From NCBI GenBank assembly GCA_013146195.2, contig CM028381.1, positions 101,407,002 to 101,471,001 on the forward strand: DNA of 64,000 nt. Direction: 5' to 3'. Every line of letters begins with the position of its first letter. Positions within the stretch are counted from its first letter, which is position 1. This DNA comes from Codonopsis lanceolata (Eukaryota > Streptophyta > Magnoliopsida > Asterales > Campanulaceae). This document shows, in pieces, positions 35,378 through 46,348 of the stretch. A program made the translations under genes and the position numbers. Below the pieces are notes generated by a model. The model was not told the DNA's origin. It saw only the letters and a list, made by a program, of their open reading frames with translations, and searched no databases.

Positions 35378-36259
35378 GAGCATCACCAATGTATAAAATT
35401 CTTATACATCTTCTTAACTGAGTCCCACTGCCACCTATATATTTTTATCTTCTTATCCATTTAATAATATATGTTCTCATTGTATAATATTCTTACACAA
35501 AAAATATTAAATTTAACACCATCCTACATAATAAATACAAAACCCCACCCCACCCCCTCACACACACACACTCCACCAAACATAAAAGTAGGCTGTCAAT
35601 GGATCGGATATGTATCGGATATAGGTAAATCCGAATCCGATCCGAAACCATATATCATAGATCCGATCGATCCGATCCGATAATCCGATGGATCAAGTGC
35701 ATGTCAATCCATATCCGAATTCGTTATCCGTTAACATATTCGCTTAAATATCCGATTCGATCCGAAATATAAATATATGAATAAAAAACAATTAGAATAT
35801 AAAATGGAGAAAGATCAAAAGACAACATGCATATATAATTGTGTATATTATGTATATGTATAATAAGAAATATGTTATTTTCGAATCGGATCGGATCTTT
35901 AACGGATCAGATATAGCTAAATCCATATCCGATCCGTTAATAAATAAATTATCAGATTCAGATTCGGATTTGGGTTATTGGACCATTATACAAATCTATA
36001 TCCGAAATTTCGGATCAGATTTAACCAAAATCTGATCCATTAATAGGCGTACATAAAAGTGTCAGGCACCACCCCCTCCCCCACACTCCAGCCGCCCCAT
36101 CCCCTCACATTCAAATCGGCTCCTTCCCTATGACAACTTCCTATTTAGGAATTAAAATATAATCTCTCTCTTAGTTTAAATTATAAAAATGGTTTCACCT
36201 TTGTTAAATTCCTACTTCTTAATAAGAAGTCCCACTAAATTCCTATAATGGAGTTGCTC
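35378..36259. mobile_element. PIF/Harbinger-like MITE hosting a nested element
   Basis: The ends are GAGCATCACCAATGTA and, inverted, GAGCAACTCCATTATA. They are flanked by TAA on both sides (35375-35377 and 36260-36262), as expected for PIF/Harbinger elements. Without the nested 35590-36050 element and its duplication it is about 411 bp. Confidence 0.65.
35590..36050. mobile_element. Nested GGATC-rich element with 10-bp target duplication
   Basis: A 461-bp element flanked by perfect copies of ACATAAAAGT (35580-35589 and 36051-36060). The ends resemble inverted repeats (GGCTGTCAATGGATCGGAT against GCCTATTAATGGATCAGAT). The interior is dense in ATCCGAT and ATCGGAT words on both strands. There is no coding region. 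The duplication length suggests a Mutator-like or other non-autonomous element. Confidence 0.65.
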
Positions 36260-36639
36260 TAAAAGTTTTACATTAGTTATAAATTAACTATTATTAATTA
36301 TTATTTTTAGTTAATAGTTAAAAAATGAAAAGTTTCAAATCATCATCATGTGGATTCAATAATATTGGAGTGGGTTTGTGGGAAGGATTGAGACTTCAGG
36401 GGCCTAAGTTGGCAAGCAACCCTCCATTCTACTGGCAGGGAGGGAGAGAGAGAGGGCCGTCTTTCTCATGGAAGGCTCGAAGAAAAGAGATGGCAAAGAA
36501 AGGGAAAATGGAAAAGATCGAAAACGACAAGGAAATTCATCAATTTGTGAGGAATTCCTAACCATTATATTATCTTATGTGTTTATATCTACACAGTAAA
36601 TGTAGGATTACTATTTTATTTTTTTGTGCATGTTTAAGT

Positions 36640-37772
36640 TATTACATTGTCATATTATGTGATAAATGAATGAGTTAGCAAGGGTTTGAGTTAGTTAAAA
36701 ATCTTTACATGGATGTTAAGTTTACAGGAATTGATGAACATATATGCTGAATTTAGCATGAAATGAGGGATTTACTTTATATTTTTACGAGTTTAGTTCA
36801 AGATGGTGCTAATTGATGCTTATAAGTGTTAATGTTAGACCTTTAAGGAATGATATAGAATGGAATAGATTAGGTAGGTATGGATTGTGATTTAGGGCTT
36901 GAAATGTCCATATTGTAATCGAATGTGTTGATGATACACACTTTGATTCATTGTCAAATGTGGTGTTCTCTGTTGACAATTTTGACTTAAGTTGGCCAGG
37001 CAAGTAAATTCTTCACCCTAAAGAGCATTTGAATGTCTGTTAAAAACCTGGTTGGGATTTTTCAGCTACCAGTATTATGAGCTCTTGGGCTTTTGAGCTT
37101 TGCTCTAAAGACACATATATTGCCACCTGTGAGAACCGTTCATTGATACTCGTCATCTGAGAATAACAGCTTTCGATCGGGGTTCTCACATCACCAAATC
37201 CTAATGGAAAAACACTAGTTTTGGCAATCATGCTAACCAATATTCAACAACTTCAGGCTAGATCAAGGACTATTAGCTCCAGTATTGATGTGAATCTTAT
37301 GTTGACCTTGTTGGGGAAGAGAATAGTTTGAAACACACTTAACTACCCACTTAAAGCTTGGAAAAAAGTATTGGCAAGATCAAACCGAAGTCAACTGGGT
37401 CAAAGATGTGGAGGCTGATGCGAATTCTTTTCATGCTATGGTTAAAAAGAAAAGAACGCAGCAAATCAAAGCTATTAGGCTTGACAAAGGAGACTGGGCC
37501 ATTACAAATTTTTTCATGCCGTGGTTAAAGAGCCAAATAAAAAATTTCTCATGCTGTTGTTGAAGTGTACTCTTTTAAAATGGAATTCCCAAAATACAAT
37601 AGTGGACACTTCACATGGAAAGGGGCTAGGAATTAGTAGTAAGGCATTGAATTAGCTTAAATCTTTACATGGGTATGGAGATTATAGGAATTGACAAATA
37701 TGGCTGATGAATTTAGCATAAAATGAGAATTTATTTGACATTTTGACGGTTTAAGTTCAAAATACTGGTTCC
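36640..37772. repeat. Duplicated repeat with an older LINE scrap
   Basis: 36660-36780 resembles 37630-37770 (AATCTTTACATGG, GAATTTAGCATGAAATGAG). 36840-37000 resembles 39655-39830 (GACCTTTAAGGAATG, TTGACAATTTTGAC). So a unit of about 1 kb was duplicated in tandem before LINEs entered copy two. Within copy one, 37360-37500 encodes VNWVKDVEADANSFHAMVKK, a LINE ORF2 scrap of another family. A small open frame at 36325-36561 is unrecognised. Confidence 0.55.
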
Positions 37773-39648
37773 TCTCTCTCTATTCCTTTTTATAGTGGTT
37801 ATGGAGGCATTGAGCAGTCTTCTTGATAAGGCAGTGTCAGGAGGCTACATTCAGGGCATCAAGGTAGACAGACAGGAAAGTGCAGAATTTTCGGTCTCTC
37901 ATTTGTTGTTCGCCGACGATACTCTTACCGCCTCTTATGAAAGGAATTTCTAGATCAATGTGGGAATATTCAAAAGAGGCAGTTTGGGCTTCTTAACCTT
38001 GGATCTCCTGAATGCATCCCCAGCCTTTTCTTCCACCTTTCCTCTCCAAGACTTAGAATCTTTTACAAGGAGAAGACTTTCAAGCCAGTGGAGAACGAAT
38101 ACTTGCTTTGTGAGGCTGGTTTAATTCGTTTTCTGTGATGCGGAAAAATCTCATTTGGGTTACCTCAGACCGGTTCTTTTATTTTTTCAAGGAGTTTCGG
38201 GGTTGAAGATTATCTTAAAGTGTGAATTATTCGAGTAGGTGAAGTAATCAATTTGGGGAGCTTGACAGAGTTTTTTGGGTGTAAAGTAGGAAGTTTTCCA
38301 ACATGGTATCTGCCTACCTGGGTCTACCTCTTGGGGCAGCTTTTAAGAATGTAACAGTGTGGGATTCGGTTCTCGAAAGATTCGAAAGGAGGCTGGCGAG
38401 TTGGAAGAGATGTTACTTGTCGAAAGGAGGTTGTTTGACTCCAATAAAGACTATATTGTCAAATTTACCGACCTATATGCTTTCTCTATTTTAGATTCCT
38501 ACGTCGGTGGTGAAGATAATCGAGAAATTGGAAAGGGATTTTCTATGGGAAGGGGTGGAAATATCATCTAGTAAATTGGAATACGGTTTGTGGTAGTACT
38601 CAGAATGGAGGTTTGAGAGTTAAGAGTAATAAGGTGTTCAATAGGGCTTTGCTTGGTAAATGGCCGTGGAGATTCCTAGGGGAAAGGGAAGTGTTGTGGA
38701 GGAGGGTAGTGATGGCTAAATATGGTGAAGGGAATCCCGAAGGAAGTTTGTTTCTCTTATGGGTCAAGTGTTTGGAAAGGCATTCTTAAAGTCCGGGAGT
38801 TCTTCAAAAGTCAGGCTTCCTTTAACTTTGGAACTGGGGACAAGGTGTGATTTTGGAAGGCTAAGTGGTGCGGAGCAGTTTATCTTCAGAGAGAATTTCC
38901 TAATTTATTCAATATACCCGTTAATCAGGAAGAGTTTCTGAGCGCTGTAACATGGTAGATTCTTGGATCCCCTCGTTTCGTAGAAATCTACATGATTGGG
39001 AGATTGGTGATGTTTCTAGATTCTTCGAGATGTTATATGAAATTTAGAGGAGAGGATCGGGGGAGGATAGAGTTTTATGGGATGGTTCGAAGAGGAAAAT
39101 TTTCTCGGTGAAATCTGTTTACTTGTACTTCAAAAATAAGGATAGGAGGCAATTCTGACCGGGGGCAACCTAGAGCTCGGGGAGGGTCATGTTAATTGGT
39201 GCTTCATGTGCAAAAATGAGGAGGAATCAGTTAATCATTTGCTTCAGCACTGCCGGGCCTATGGGATTCCTTCTTCTTATATTTCTTGGGCAATGCCTAG
39301 GTCTGTTCTTCAACTGCTTCATGGATGGGATTCTTTCAGAAGTATAAGAAGTATAAGTAAAAACAGTAGATGTGATTATGTTCCCTTGAAATTTTGGTGG
39401 AATGTTTGGAAGGAGATGAATCATAGGGTGTTTGACAAATGACAATGTAGAGATAGACTTCGACCGGCTAAAGAAAGAAGTGCATCAGACTATTCAGTTC
39501 TCGCATTCTGATGTGGGGTTGTGTTCAGGGGATTCTTTTATCAATATTATGGATAGATCTGATTCTTTTGGTTTTGTATACTCCCTGTGTACAAGAACAC
39601 GTCACCTGTTTTGTGATTAATATTATATTTACTTACAAAAAAAATAGT
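37773..39648 (+). mobile_element. LINE-1: 5'-truncated L1-type LINE
   Basis: It starts inside the reverse transcriptase, at a position equivalent to PLSPFLFIVVMEALS. It keeps an intact catalytic FADD box (HLLFADDTLT), then the AYLGLPLG and LERFERRLASWKR motifs of the L1 thumb, then a zf-RVT remnant near 39200 (CMCKNEEESVNHLLQHC), and ends in TTACAAAAAAAA. Several frameshifts are present. Likely flanking duplication: AAAATACTG before and AAAATAGTG after (8 of 9). Confidence 0.75.
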
Positions 39649-40240
39649 GTTAGTTGTAGACCTGTCAGACCTTTGAGGAATGTAGTAGAAGCTTGATATC
39701 AATTAGGTATATTCGGATTCTGATTTAGGGTTTGAAATCTCCACCCTCTACATGAATGTGTGGATACTTTTGACTCCTTGTCAAATATGGTGTTTTTCGT
39801 TGACACTTTTGACCGAAGGTGTCCACACTTTTTTTTTTGATCAGTAAGTATGATATAAAACAAAGCGTCAAATCATGTGACGCATCCTTTGTACACTAGG
39901 AGTATACATAATAGTCAAAAGTAAGACTATTAACAAATTCTACAAAAGAATAATTAGTCAGAATAGTCTCCGACGACTCAGAACACCAAAGAAATAGAGT
40001 GCGAAGCATGGTGTCTTCCATCTTAAGCATAAAACTTTCCTCATTCTCAAACGCCCTTTTATTTCTCTCCCCCCAAATAGTCCACACCACAGCTAAAGGA
40101 ATTGTATCCTAAAAAAATTCCTCCTTTCCTCTTATAAATAGACAGTAGCACATCTTTAAAAGAGTTAGGCATCACCCACGCAGTCTTTAACATTTCCAGA
40201 ATCAGATCCCAAAAATGCCTAGCCACTCGTCAATAGTGAA

Positions 40241-43200
40241 TCAACAAATGATAACACTTTCTTCATCAGATTTGCACATATAACATCTGATTACAAAAAT
40301 CTTGTTCCTTCTCCGCAGAATGTCGCCCGTAAGAATTGCCTCATTACATGCCTCCCAAGCAAAGAAAGCAACTCTGTTAGGGGCTCTGGTTTGCCAAATA
40401 GACTTCCATGGAAAATGACTGCAATTACTATGAAGCAGCACCTTGTAAAATGACTTGACTGAAAATATCCCATTTCCTCCTCCAGCCGACCTGACTTCAT
40501 CCACTCCGCTTCCCCCTATTTGCACACCATGAATTTTTTCAAAGAAGCTCATAAAAGATTCCATCTCCCAGTCTTGAAAACTCCTAAAAATCGAATTCCA
40601 CATAGCTTTGCCCTCATTCATTTGAAGGACCGAACTAATCAAACAGTCCTTATCCCTTGCCAAAGTGATAAGATCTCCACAATTCTGCATCTCCACACCA
40701 TTCATCTGTCCAAAATTTGATAGAAGAACCGTCCCCAATCTCAAAAGAAATATTCTTCGCGAAAGATTCCCAGCCTCTACATATTCCTTTCCATACTCCC
40801 ACTCCATAGGGAATAACGATGGGTTTTGGAAACCAAAAGTGATCCCCTTCGCCATATTTACTAATCACCACATTCTTCCCTAGATCATTTCTTGCAACCA
40901 GAAATCTCCATAGCCATTTGCCTAAAAGGGCCAAATTGAAATTCTTCAACCTTTTAATACCTAAACCACCCTCCTGTAAATTGGAGCAAACCTTATCCCA
41001 AATAGGGACATATAATAAGTGGGTAGGCTCGATAAAGTGTTTTTAATAAGAGTAGGCCTTTCCCCTTTTGACAACATCTGCATCTTCCATCCTGAAAGCC
41101 GCTTCTCAAACCTTTCAATAACCGGGTTCCACATCACTTTATTTTTATATGGAGCTCCTAAAGGCAAACCAAGGTACGACGAAGGTAGACTTGCTGCTTT
41201 GCTTCCGAAAAAAGAAGCTAATAACTGAATATCAACTACCTCGCCAACATACATGATATCACTTTTGGTGATATTAATTTGAAGACCCGAACACATCTGA
41301 AAATACAATAAGACTAAGCGGAGATAACCAAGCTGCGAAACATTCGCATCACAGAATACCAAAGTATCATTCGCAAATAAGAGACGTGACACCACCATCT
41401 CTGTTCCTTCTGCTTGACCCAATCTGAACCCACTAATGAAGCCTCCACTAACGGCTCTATCCACTAGCCTGCTTAGCGCCTCCATAATGATGATGAAAAG
41501 AAACGGAGAAAGGGGGTCTCCCTGCCTCAAGCCCCTAGAGCTACCAAAAAATCCTGAGGGCTCACCATTAACTAAAATTGAAAAGCGGACATCCATTTCT
41601 TCCATTTGTCACCGAACCCCATTCTATCTAGCAAATATATCAAGAAATCCCAATTAACGTGGTCATGCGCCTCCTCGATGTCAAGCTTACACAACAAACC
41701 TGGGATTCTGCTTCGCAGTCTAGCATCCACCGCCTCATTTGCGATAAAAGACGCATCAATGATCTGTCCCCCCGACGAAAGCATGTTGGGAATCTGATAT
41801 AACTTGTCCAATCACTTTCCTCAACCTAAGAGACAGTACTTTAGCAACCAGTTTATAGACACTTCCAATGAGGCTAATTGGTCTATAATCATTCAAATCA
41901 TTAGCTCCGCTTTTCTTCAGGATCAAAGTAATAAACGTGGCATTGAGGCTCTTCTCGAAGCAATTATTCTCATGAAAAAATTGAAGCACATTCATAACAT
42001 CTTCCCTGACCACATCCCAGCATTTTTTATAAAAAGCCATCGAGAAACCGTCCGGACCCGGCGCTTTATCTCCATTCAAAGACTTGAGAGCTACCAGCAC
42101 CTCCTCTTCTGAAAAGGGTTGATCCAGCACCATCCTGTTCTCCTCATCAAGGACCTTAAACTGAACACCATCCAGCTTAGGTTGACGACTATTGCAGTCT
42201 GAATATAAGCGTTCGTAGAAATCAACAATACCTTCTTTAATTGCATCCTTGTCTTCTAATAACCTTCCTTCTATCGAAACGCTTTGGATCTGATTACCAG
42301 TCTTGTGAACGCTGGCCATCCAATGAAAGAACTTGGTATTCCTGTCCCCTTCCTTCAACCATTGCACCCTCGATTTTTGCTTCCAACAGATTTCCTCGCT
42401 AAGAAGTAACTGCTCCAATTCTCTTTTAGCAACTGACTGTTGCTCCTCCTCCTCCTCCACTGACTGGTCACCCAACTCAGCTTTTCTTTCTAGATTATTC
42501 TTTCAATCTTCCCGAACATCTCCCTGTTCCAAACTTTGATGTCTGCCTTCAGAAGTTTCAATTTTTTTGCCAGAATAAATCCAGGATTTCCTTCTATCGC
42601 ATACGATCGCCACTTCAATCTGACCCACTCCACAAATCCCGGTTCTTTGAACCACATATTCTCAAATCTAAATGGAGATTTTCCTCTACAGCAGCCCCCA
42701 CACTCCAGCAATAAAGGAACATGATCTGATAAAACTCTAGGAAGACAAGACTGTACAGAACCACTAAAGCTCTCCTCCCAGTCGGCAGATGTGAGGAATC
42801 TATCAATCCTGGAGTGCTGATTATTTACACCCTCCCTAAACCAAGTGAATTCTCCTCCCATGAGATTAAGATCTACCAATTCCAGCTCATTAATGAAGTC
42901 GTTGAATTCCTCCATAGCCCGAGAAAACACCCTAGCTCCAGAACGTTCTTGCGGTAAACGAATCACGTCGTTGAATTCCTCCATAGCCCGAGAAAACACC
43001 CTAGCTCCAGAACGTTCTTGCGGGAAACGAATCACGTCGTTGAATTCCTCCATAGCCCGAGAAAACACCCTAGCTCCAGAACGTTCTTGCGGGAAACGAA
43101 TCACGTTAAAATCCCCACCTAAGCACCAAGGGATATTCCAACTATTCCTTACCCTCTTCAGCTCCTCCCATAAGTTATGACGATTAGAATCAAAGCAAGG

Positions 43201-43537
43201 TCCATAAACTCCCGAGAAGAGCCACTCTAAATTATTATCTACCATTTTCAGGACACACGAAATCGAAAAGCAACCTCTATCAACCCCCAACTTTGTCACC
43301 ACCCTCCTGTCCCACATGATGAGAATGCCACCAGCTGATCCTACCGCACCAAGAAAATCCCAGTCAAACCATCTACCTTCTCCTAAACTGTTAATCACCT
43401 TCCGGTCTATTATTTCCATTTTCGTTCTTGTAAACATACCACATGAGGTTTCCATCTTCTCAACAATGCGTTGATAATATTCCTCTTTCTAACATCATTC
43501 AAGCCCCAACATTCCAAGAAATTATTTTGAGCTGCAT
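40241..43537 (-). pseudogene. LINE-2 ORF2 (endonuclease, reverse transcriptase, zf-RVT)
   Basis: The ATG at 43537 opens MQLKIISWNV, then a one-base frameshift before the endonuclease motifs. Next come WCLGGDFNVIR, GGEFTWFREG, and LSDHVPLLLECGG. RT motifs follow: WLKEGDRNTKFFHWMAS, NGDKAPGPDGFSMAFYKKCW, KKSGANDLNDYRPISLIGS, CKLDIEEAHDHVNWDFL, SSRGLRQGDPLSPFLFI. The catalytic box reads FAND instead of FADD, losing an aspartate, so the polymerase should be inactive. zf-RVT cysteines remain at CYMCKSDEES. Frameshifts separate at least five frames. A 23-residue segment is triplicated in the endonuclease. Confidence 0.8.
42898..43104 (-). repeat. 69-bp in-frame triplication within the LINE-2 endonuclease
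   Basis: Three copies start at 42898, 42967 and 43036. Each encodes about DVIRFPQERSGARVFSRAME plus EFN. LINE-3 has the matching segment once. The copies differ by about one base, so the event is recent. The reading frame stays open throughout. Confidence 0.92.
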
Positions 43538-43667
43538 AGGGAAACTTTATTTTGACCCTCTTCTCCTCCTTCCCTCCCCATCCATAACCCCTAACTGATC
43601 AAGATTGAAATTGCAGCATAACTGTTTCAGTTCTCTCTTGCCCCTTTCCCTTGAGTATTTGCCTTTC

Positions 43668-44158
43668 ATTTTTTTGATAAGTAAAAGTATTATATACGAA
43701 TAGCATCAAAACAGGTGACGCGGCCTATGTACAATAAATAGAAAATACAAGAGATCTCAAGCTACTCGAGATGGAGGGAATTCCCTATCACTTCAAGATA
43801 GTGAGTAGGAGTCTGGAAAGGTCGACCGACTCAGGGCGCCAAGAAGATACAGTGCGCAGCCAAGTATCTTTAAGCTTCTCTAGAGTCCCTTCCTCATTAT
43901 CAAAAGCCCTCTTGTTTCTTTCCTTCCAAATGACCCAACAAACCGCCAACGGGGCAACCTCCCATAAGGAATTTTTCCTGCTTCTTTTACAAAGAGACCA
44001 GCTCAAGAATAAATCCAAAACTGATCCGGCAGGCAATTCCGAACAGACCAAAAATCCAATTCCATAATTCCGTCGACATGGGGCAATGAATAAGCAAATG
44101 ATCCACACTTTCATCGCTCCTTTCCTTTTGCACATATAACACCAATTAACACAAATCT
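43668..44158 (-). mobile_element. 5'-truncated LINE tail nested in LINE-2 ORF1
   Basis: The minus strand begins at the zf-RVT domain ([11 protein letters not shown]) and continues through [19 protein letters not shown] to a 3' tail with GATAAG/AAAAAA at 43668-43680. On either side the LINE-2 ORF1 frame resumes (WKSSED before; KGKYSRERGKRELKQLC after), matching the unbroken LINE-3 ORF1. Confidence 0.7.
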
Positions 44159-44785
44159 TCCGAAGACTTCCAATTTTTCTCTATATCCAGCAACAGTTCC
44201 ATAATTTTGTCTTCAAAACCTTCACAAGAAACACCCAAGAATTTTCCAAAATTCTTTGCACTCCGTTTTGCCCATATCGAAATATCCTCTTCCTTATCTT
44301 CAAAAGATAAAAGTCCTATCTCCTCCAAATCTTCAGGTCGAACTACAGATATAGGGGTGCAAACTATCGGCTCGTCCACCTCTTCTCCGTTGACCCCTTC
44401 CTGAGCTCCAACTGATTGCTTGACTTCAAACTCTGTATGGTCTTCCTTCTCCTCTTGCGGCAGAGTACCTTTCTTTCTGGTAGCAGTTCTCTCAACATCA
44501 TCCCCCCTGCCAGTCTTTAATTCCTTTTCCTTATCTTCAAAAGGTAAAAGTCTTATCTCCTCGGTAAAAGTCTTATCTCCTCCAAATCTTCAGGTCGAAC
44601 TACAGATATAGTATCGGCTCATCCACCTCTTCTCCGTTGATCCCTTCCTGAGCTCCAACTGATAGCTCGCCTTCAACCTCTGTATGATCTTCCTTCTCCT
44701 CTTGCGGCAGAGTACCTTTTTCTATGGTAGCAGCTCTCTCGGCATCATCCTCCCTGCCAGTCTTTAATTCCGTAGTTCCCTTAAA
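44159..44785 (-). pseudogene. LINE-2 ORF1, C-terminal part with internal duplication
   Basis: It encodes acidic, serine-rich ORF1 sequence ending VCTPISVVRPEDLEEIGLLS, EEDISIWAKRSAKNFGKFLG and LLLDIEKNWKSSED, which matches LINE-3 ORF1. About 250 bp is duplicated: 44275-44525 and 44526-44785 share CTGAGCTCCAACTGAT and GAGGAGAAGGAAG-type blocks. The RNA-binding N-terminal half of ORF1 is absent because the element is 5' truncated. Confidence 0.65.
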
Positions 44786-44797
44786 TGTCCACACTTT

Positions 44798-45109
44798 CAC
44801 ATTCGTTTTATTAAAGCGACTCCCTTTGACCCTACCTCACTCTATTTACTTCTATTATTTTCAAGAGTTATTTCGTAATCCTTGAATACGATTAAAAGGC
44901 ATGATATCCCTGTAAACCTCCCCTGAACAAATACTTGATTCATCACCGCTACACTTGGTTATTCCATCAGTAGCACTTAGAGATTCATAAAGCTTAAGAT
45001 TATCAAAGAGTAGGTTTAGAAGAATCTAGGAATCACGACAGGAGGTAGGTAATCTAACATAGTAGCATGGTTAGCAAGGCGGCGAAAAGGGTGGAGGGAC
45101 GTACGTTCA
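44798..45109. other. Spacer between LINE-2 and LINE-3
   Basis: Host sequence following the LINE-2 target duplication. I recognise no gene or repeat. Confidence 0.5.
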
Positions 45110-45121
45110 GACTAATTACGT

Positions 45122-46348
45122 GTGGCGCCAGAAAAAGTACTTGGACGCAGGGTGCAGTGCAGTGCCACTGCTGCAACACGCACGTGGGCTGCTAGCGATT
45201 CAAATTTTAAATCGATTGAGGGTGACGGTGTCGTTTTTGGGGATGGCGAGCTTCAGGCCAAGGTGGGTCAACATGATGTGGGCCAGACCGAGCCGGTTGC
45301 TGGTGAATCTGGGCCTTTTTCTTCACAAAGCCCAATTGAGTTTATTTTACATCCTGAGATACAGCAGGCTCAAAAGGTTTATTTGGAGGATTTTTTTAGG
45401 GGTGGGCCGGAGGTCTCTCTGGATTACTTAAATCCAATGGGGGGTCTAGGTAATCCTATTTTGGTAGATGGGGCTGAAGTCCAACACGCTTATTTTGAGA
45501 GACAGGCAGGGGGGGTCATTTCTGAAGAGGTCCATCCATTTAAGGTTGGACAGGCCTGGGCGAAGACCCAATTTGAAGGGCAGGGTGGCAGTTTCGACTG
45601 TTATGTCGAGGTTGCAGACTTAGAGCCTTTTTCGGTGGATGGTAATATTGTTAAGGAGGTTGCTTTGTCTCAATCTCAAGCAGAGTCTAGTGGGGAGGCT
45701 TCGAAAATGGCTCCATCGTCCAATTCGGGAATGGCAGAATCTTGGGATTTTCTGGAATGGGTTTTTGGTCGAGATCTTCGTCAAAGTAGTGGCAGCTGGG
45801 ATAAGTATGAGGATCGTCGTCTCTTCGAGGAGTTGGTAGTTGCAGAAGGTTTTGTGGTAGGTGAGAATGCTCTGCAGACTCTCAAGTTAGGCCAGGGGCA
45901 TGAAGTGAAGCTCTTGAATGTTGGGAATTTTGGGTATGAGTCTTCTTTGCCTAATGATAAGCTGGAGGAGGAGTTGCCAGAGGAGGAAGGTGAACCTATT
46001 TCATGTACTCCGATCAATATAATTCGTCCAAAAGATACTTTTGAAGTGGCATATCTTACAGATAAAGAGGTGGATGAGGATATTTCGGTATGGGTTAAAC
46101 AAAAGGCTCTAGGTGTCGGGAAGGCTTTGGGGGTGGCTGGTTCAGGTTATGAGGATCAGATCCTGGATTTACTTCTGGACATCGAGAAGAAGTGGAGATC
46201 GTCAGGGGGTGATAGCTGCAAGAGGCATAACAAAACTAAGGAGAAAGGTAAAAGGGTGCTTAAACAGTTGTGCAGTAGTCTTAATGCTGATATGTTCCTG
46301 TGCCAGGAAGGGGGGGAAAGGAGGAAAAAATGTTTAATATGCATCTAA
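45122..46348 (+). pseudogene. LINE-3 ORF1 (gag-like), 5' truncated
   Basis: An open frame of about 408 codons without its own ATG at the left end. It lacks the DUF4283 domain and CCHC knuckle that normally begin plant L1 ORF1. What remains is the variable acidic part and a conserved end (PISCTPINIIRPKDTFEVAY, EDISVWVKQKALGVGKALGV, LLLDIEKKWRSSGG, KGKRVLKQLC). The end overlaps the ORF2 start by 19 bases. Confidence 0.7.

Larger units (their letters stand above)
39832..44785 (-). mobile_element. LINE-2: L1-type LINE, truncated in ORF1
   Basis: The 3' tail (minus strand) ends in a poly-A at 39829-39838 preceded by the ACTTATTGATC-like terminal words shared by all LINEs here. It is bounded by a 12-bp duplication TGTCCACACTTT (39820-39831 and 44786-44797). 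ORF2 occupies 40241-43537. The C-terminal part of ORF1 continues at 43540-43667 and 44159-44785. A LINE tail (43668-44158) has inserted in ORF1 in the same orientation. Confidence 0.8.

Noticed and set aside
36325..36561. 78-codon open frame starting MKSFKSSSCGF
   Set aside because: Purine-rich, no recognisable domain, no splice context; not enough to call a gene.
37040..37240. 66-codon minus frame (VFPLGFGDVRTPIESC)
   Set aside because: It sits in a duplicated repeat between LINE scraps and matches no family I know.
42898..43104. Possible repeat-protein gene on the plus strand
   Set aside because: The plus-strand frame is the shadow of the triplicated LINE endonuclease segment.
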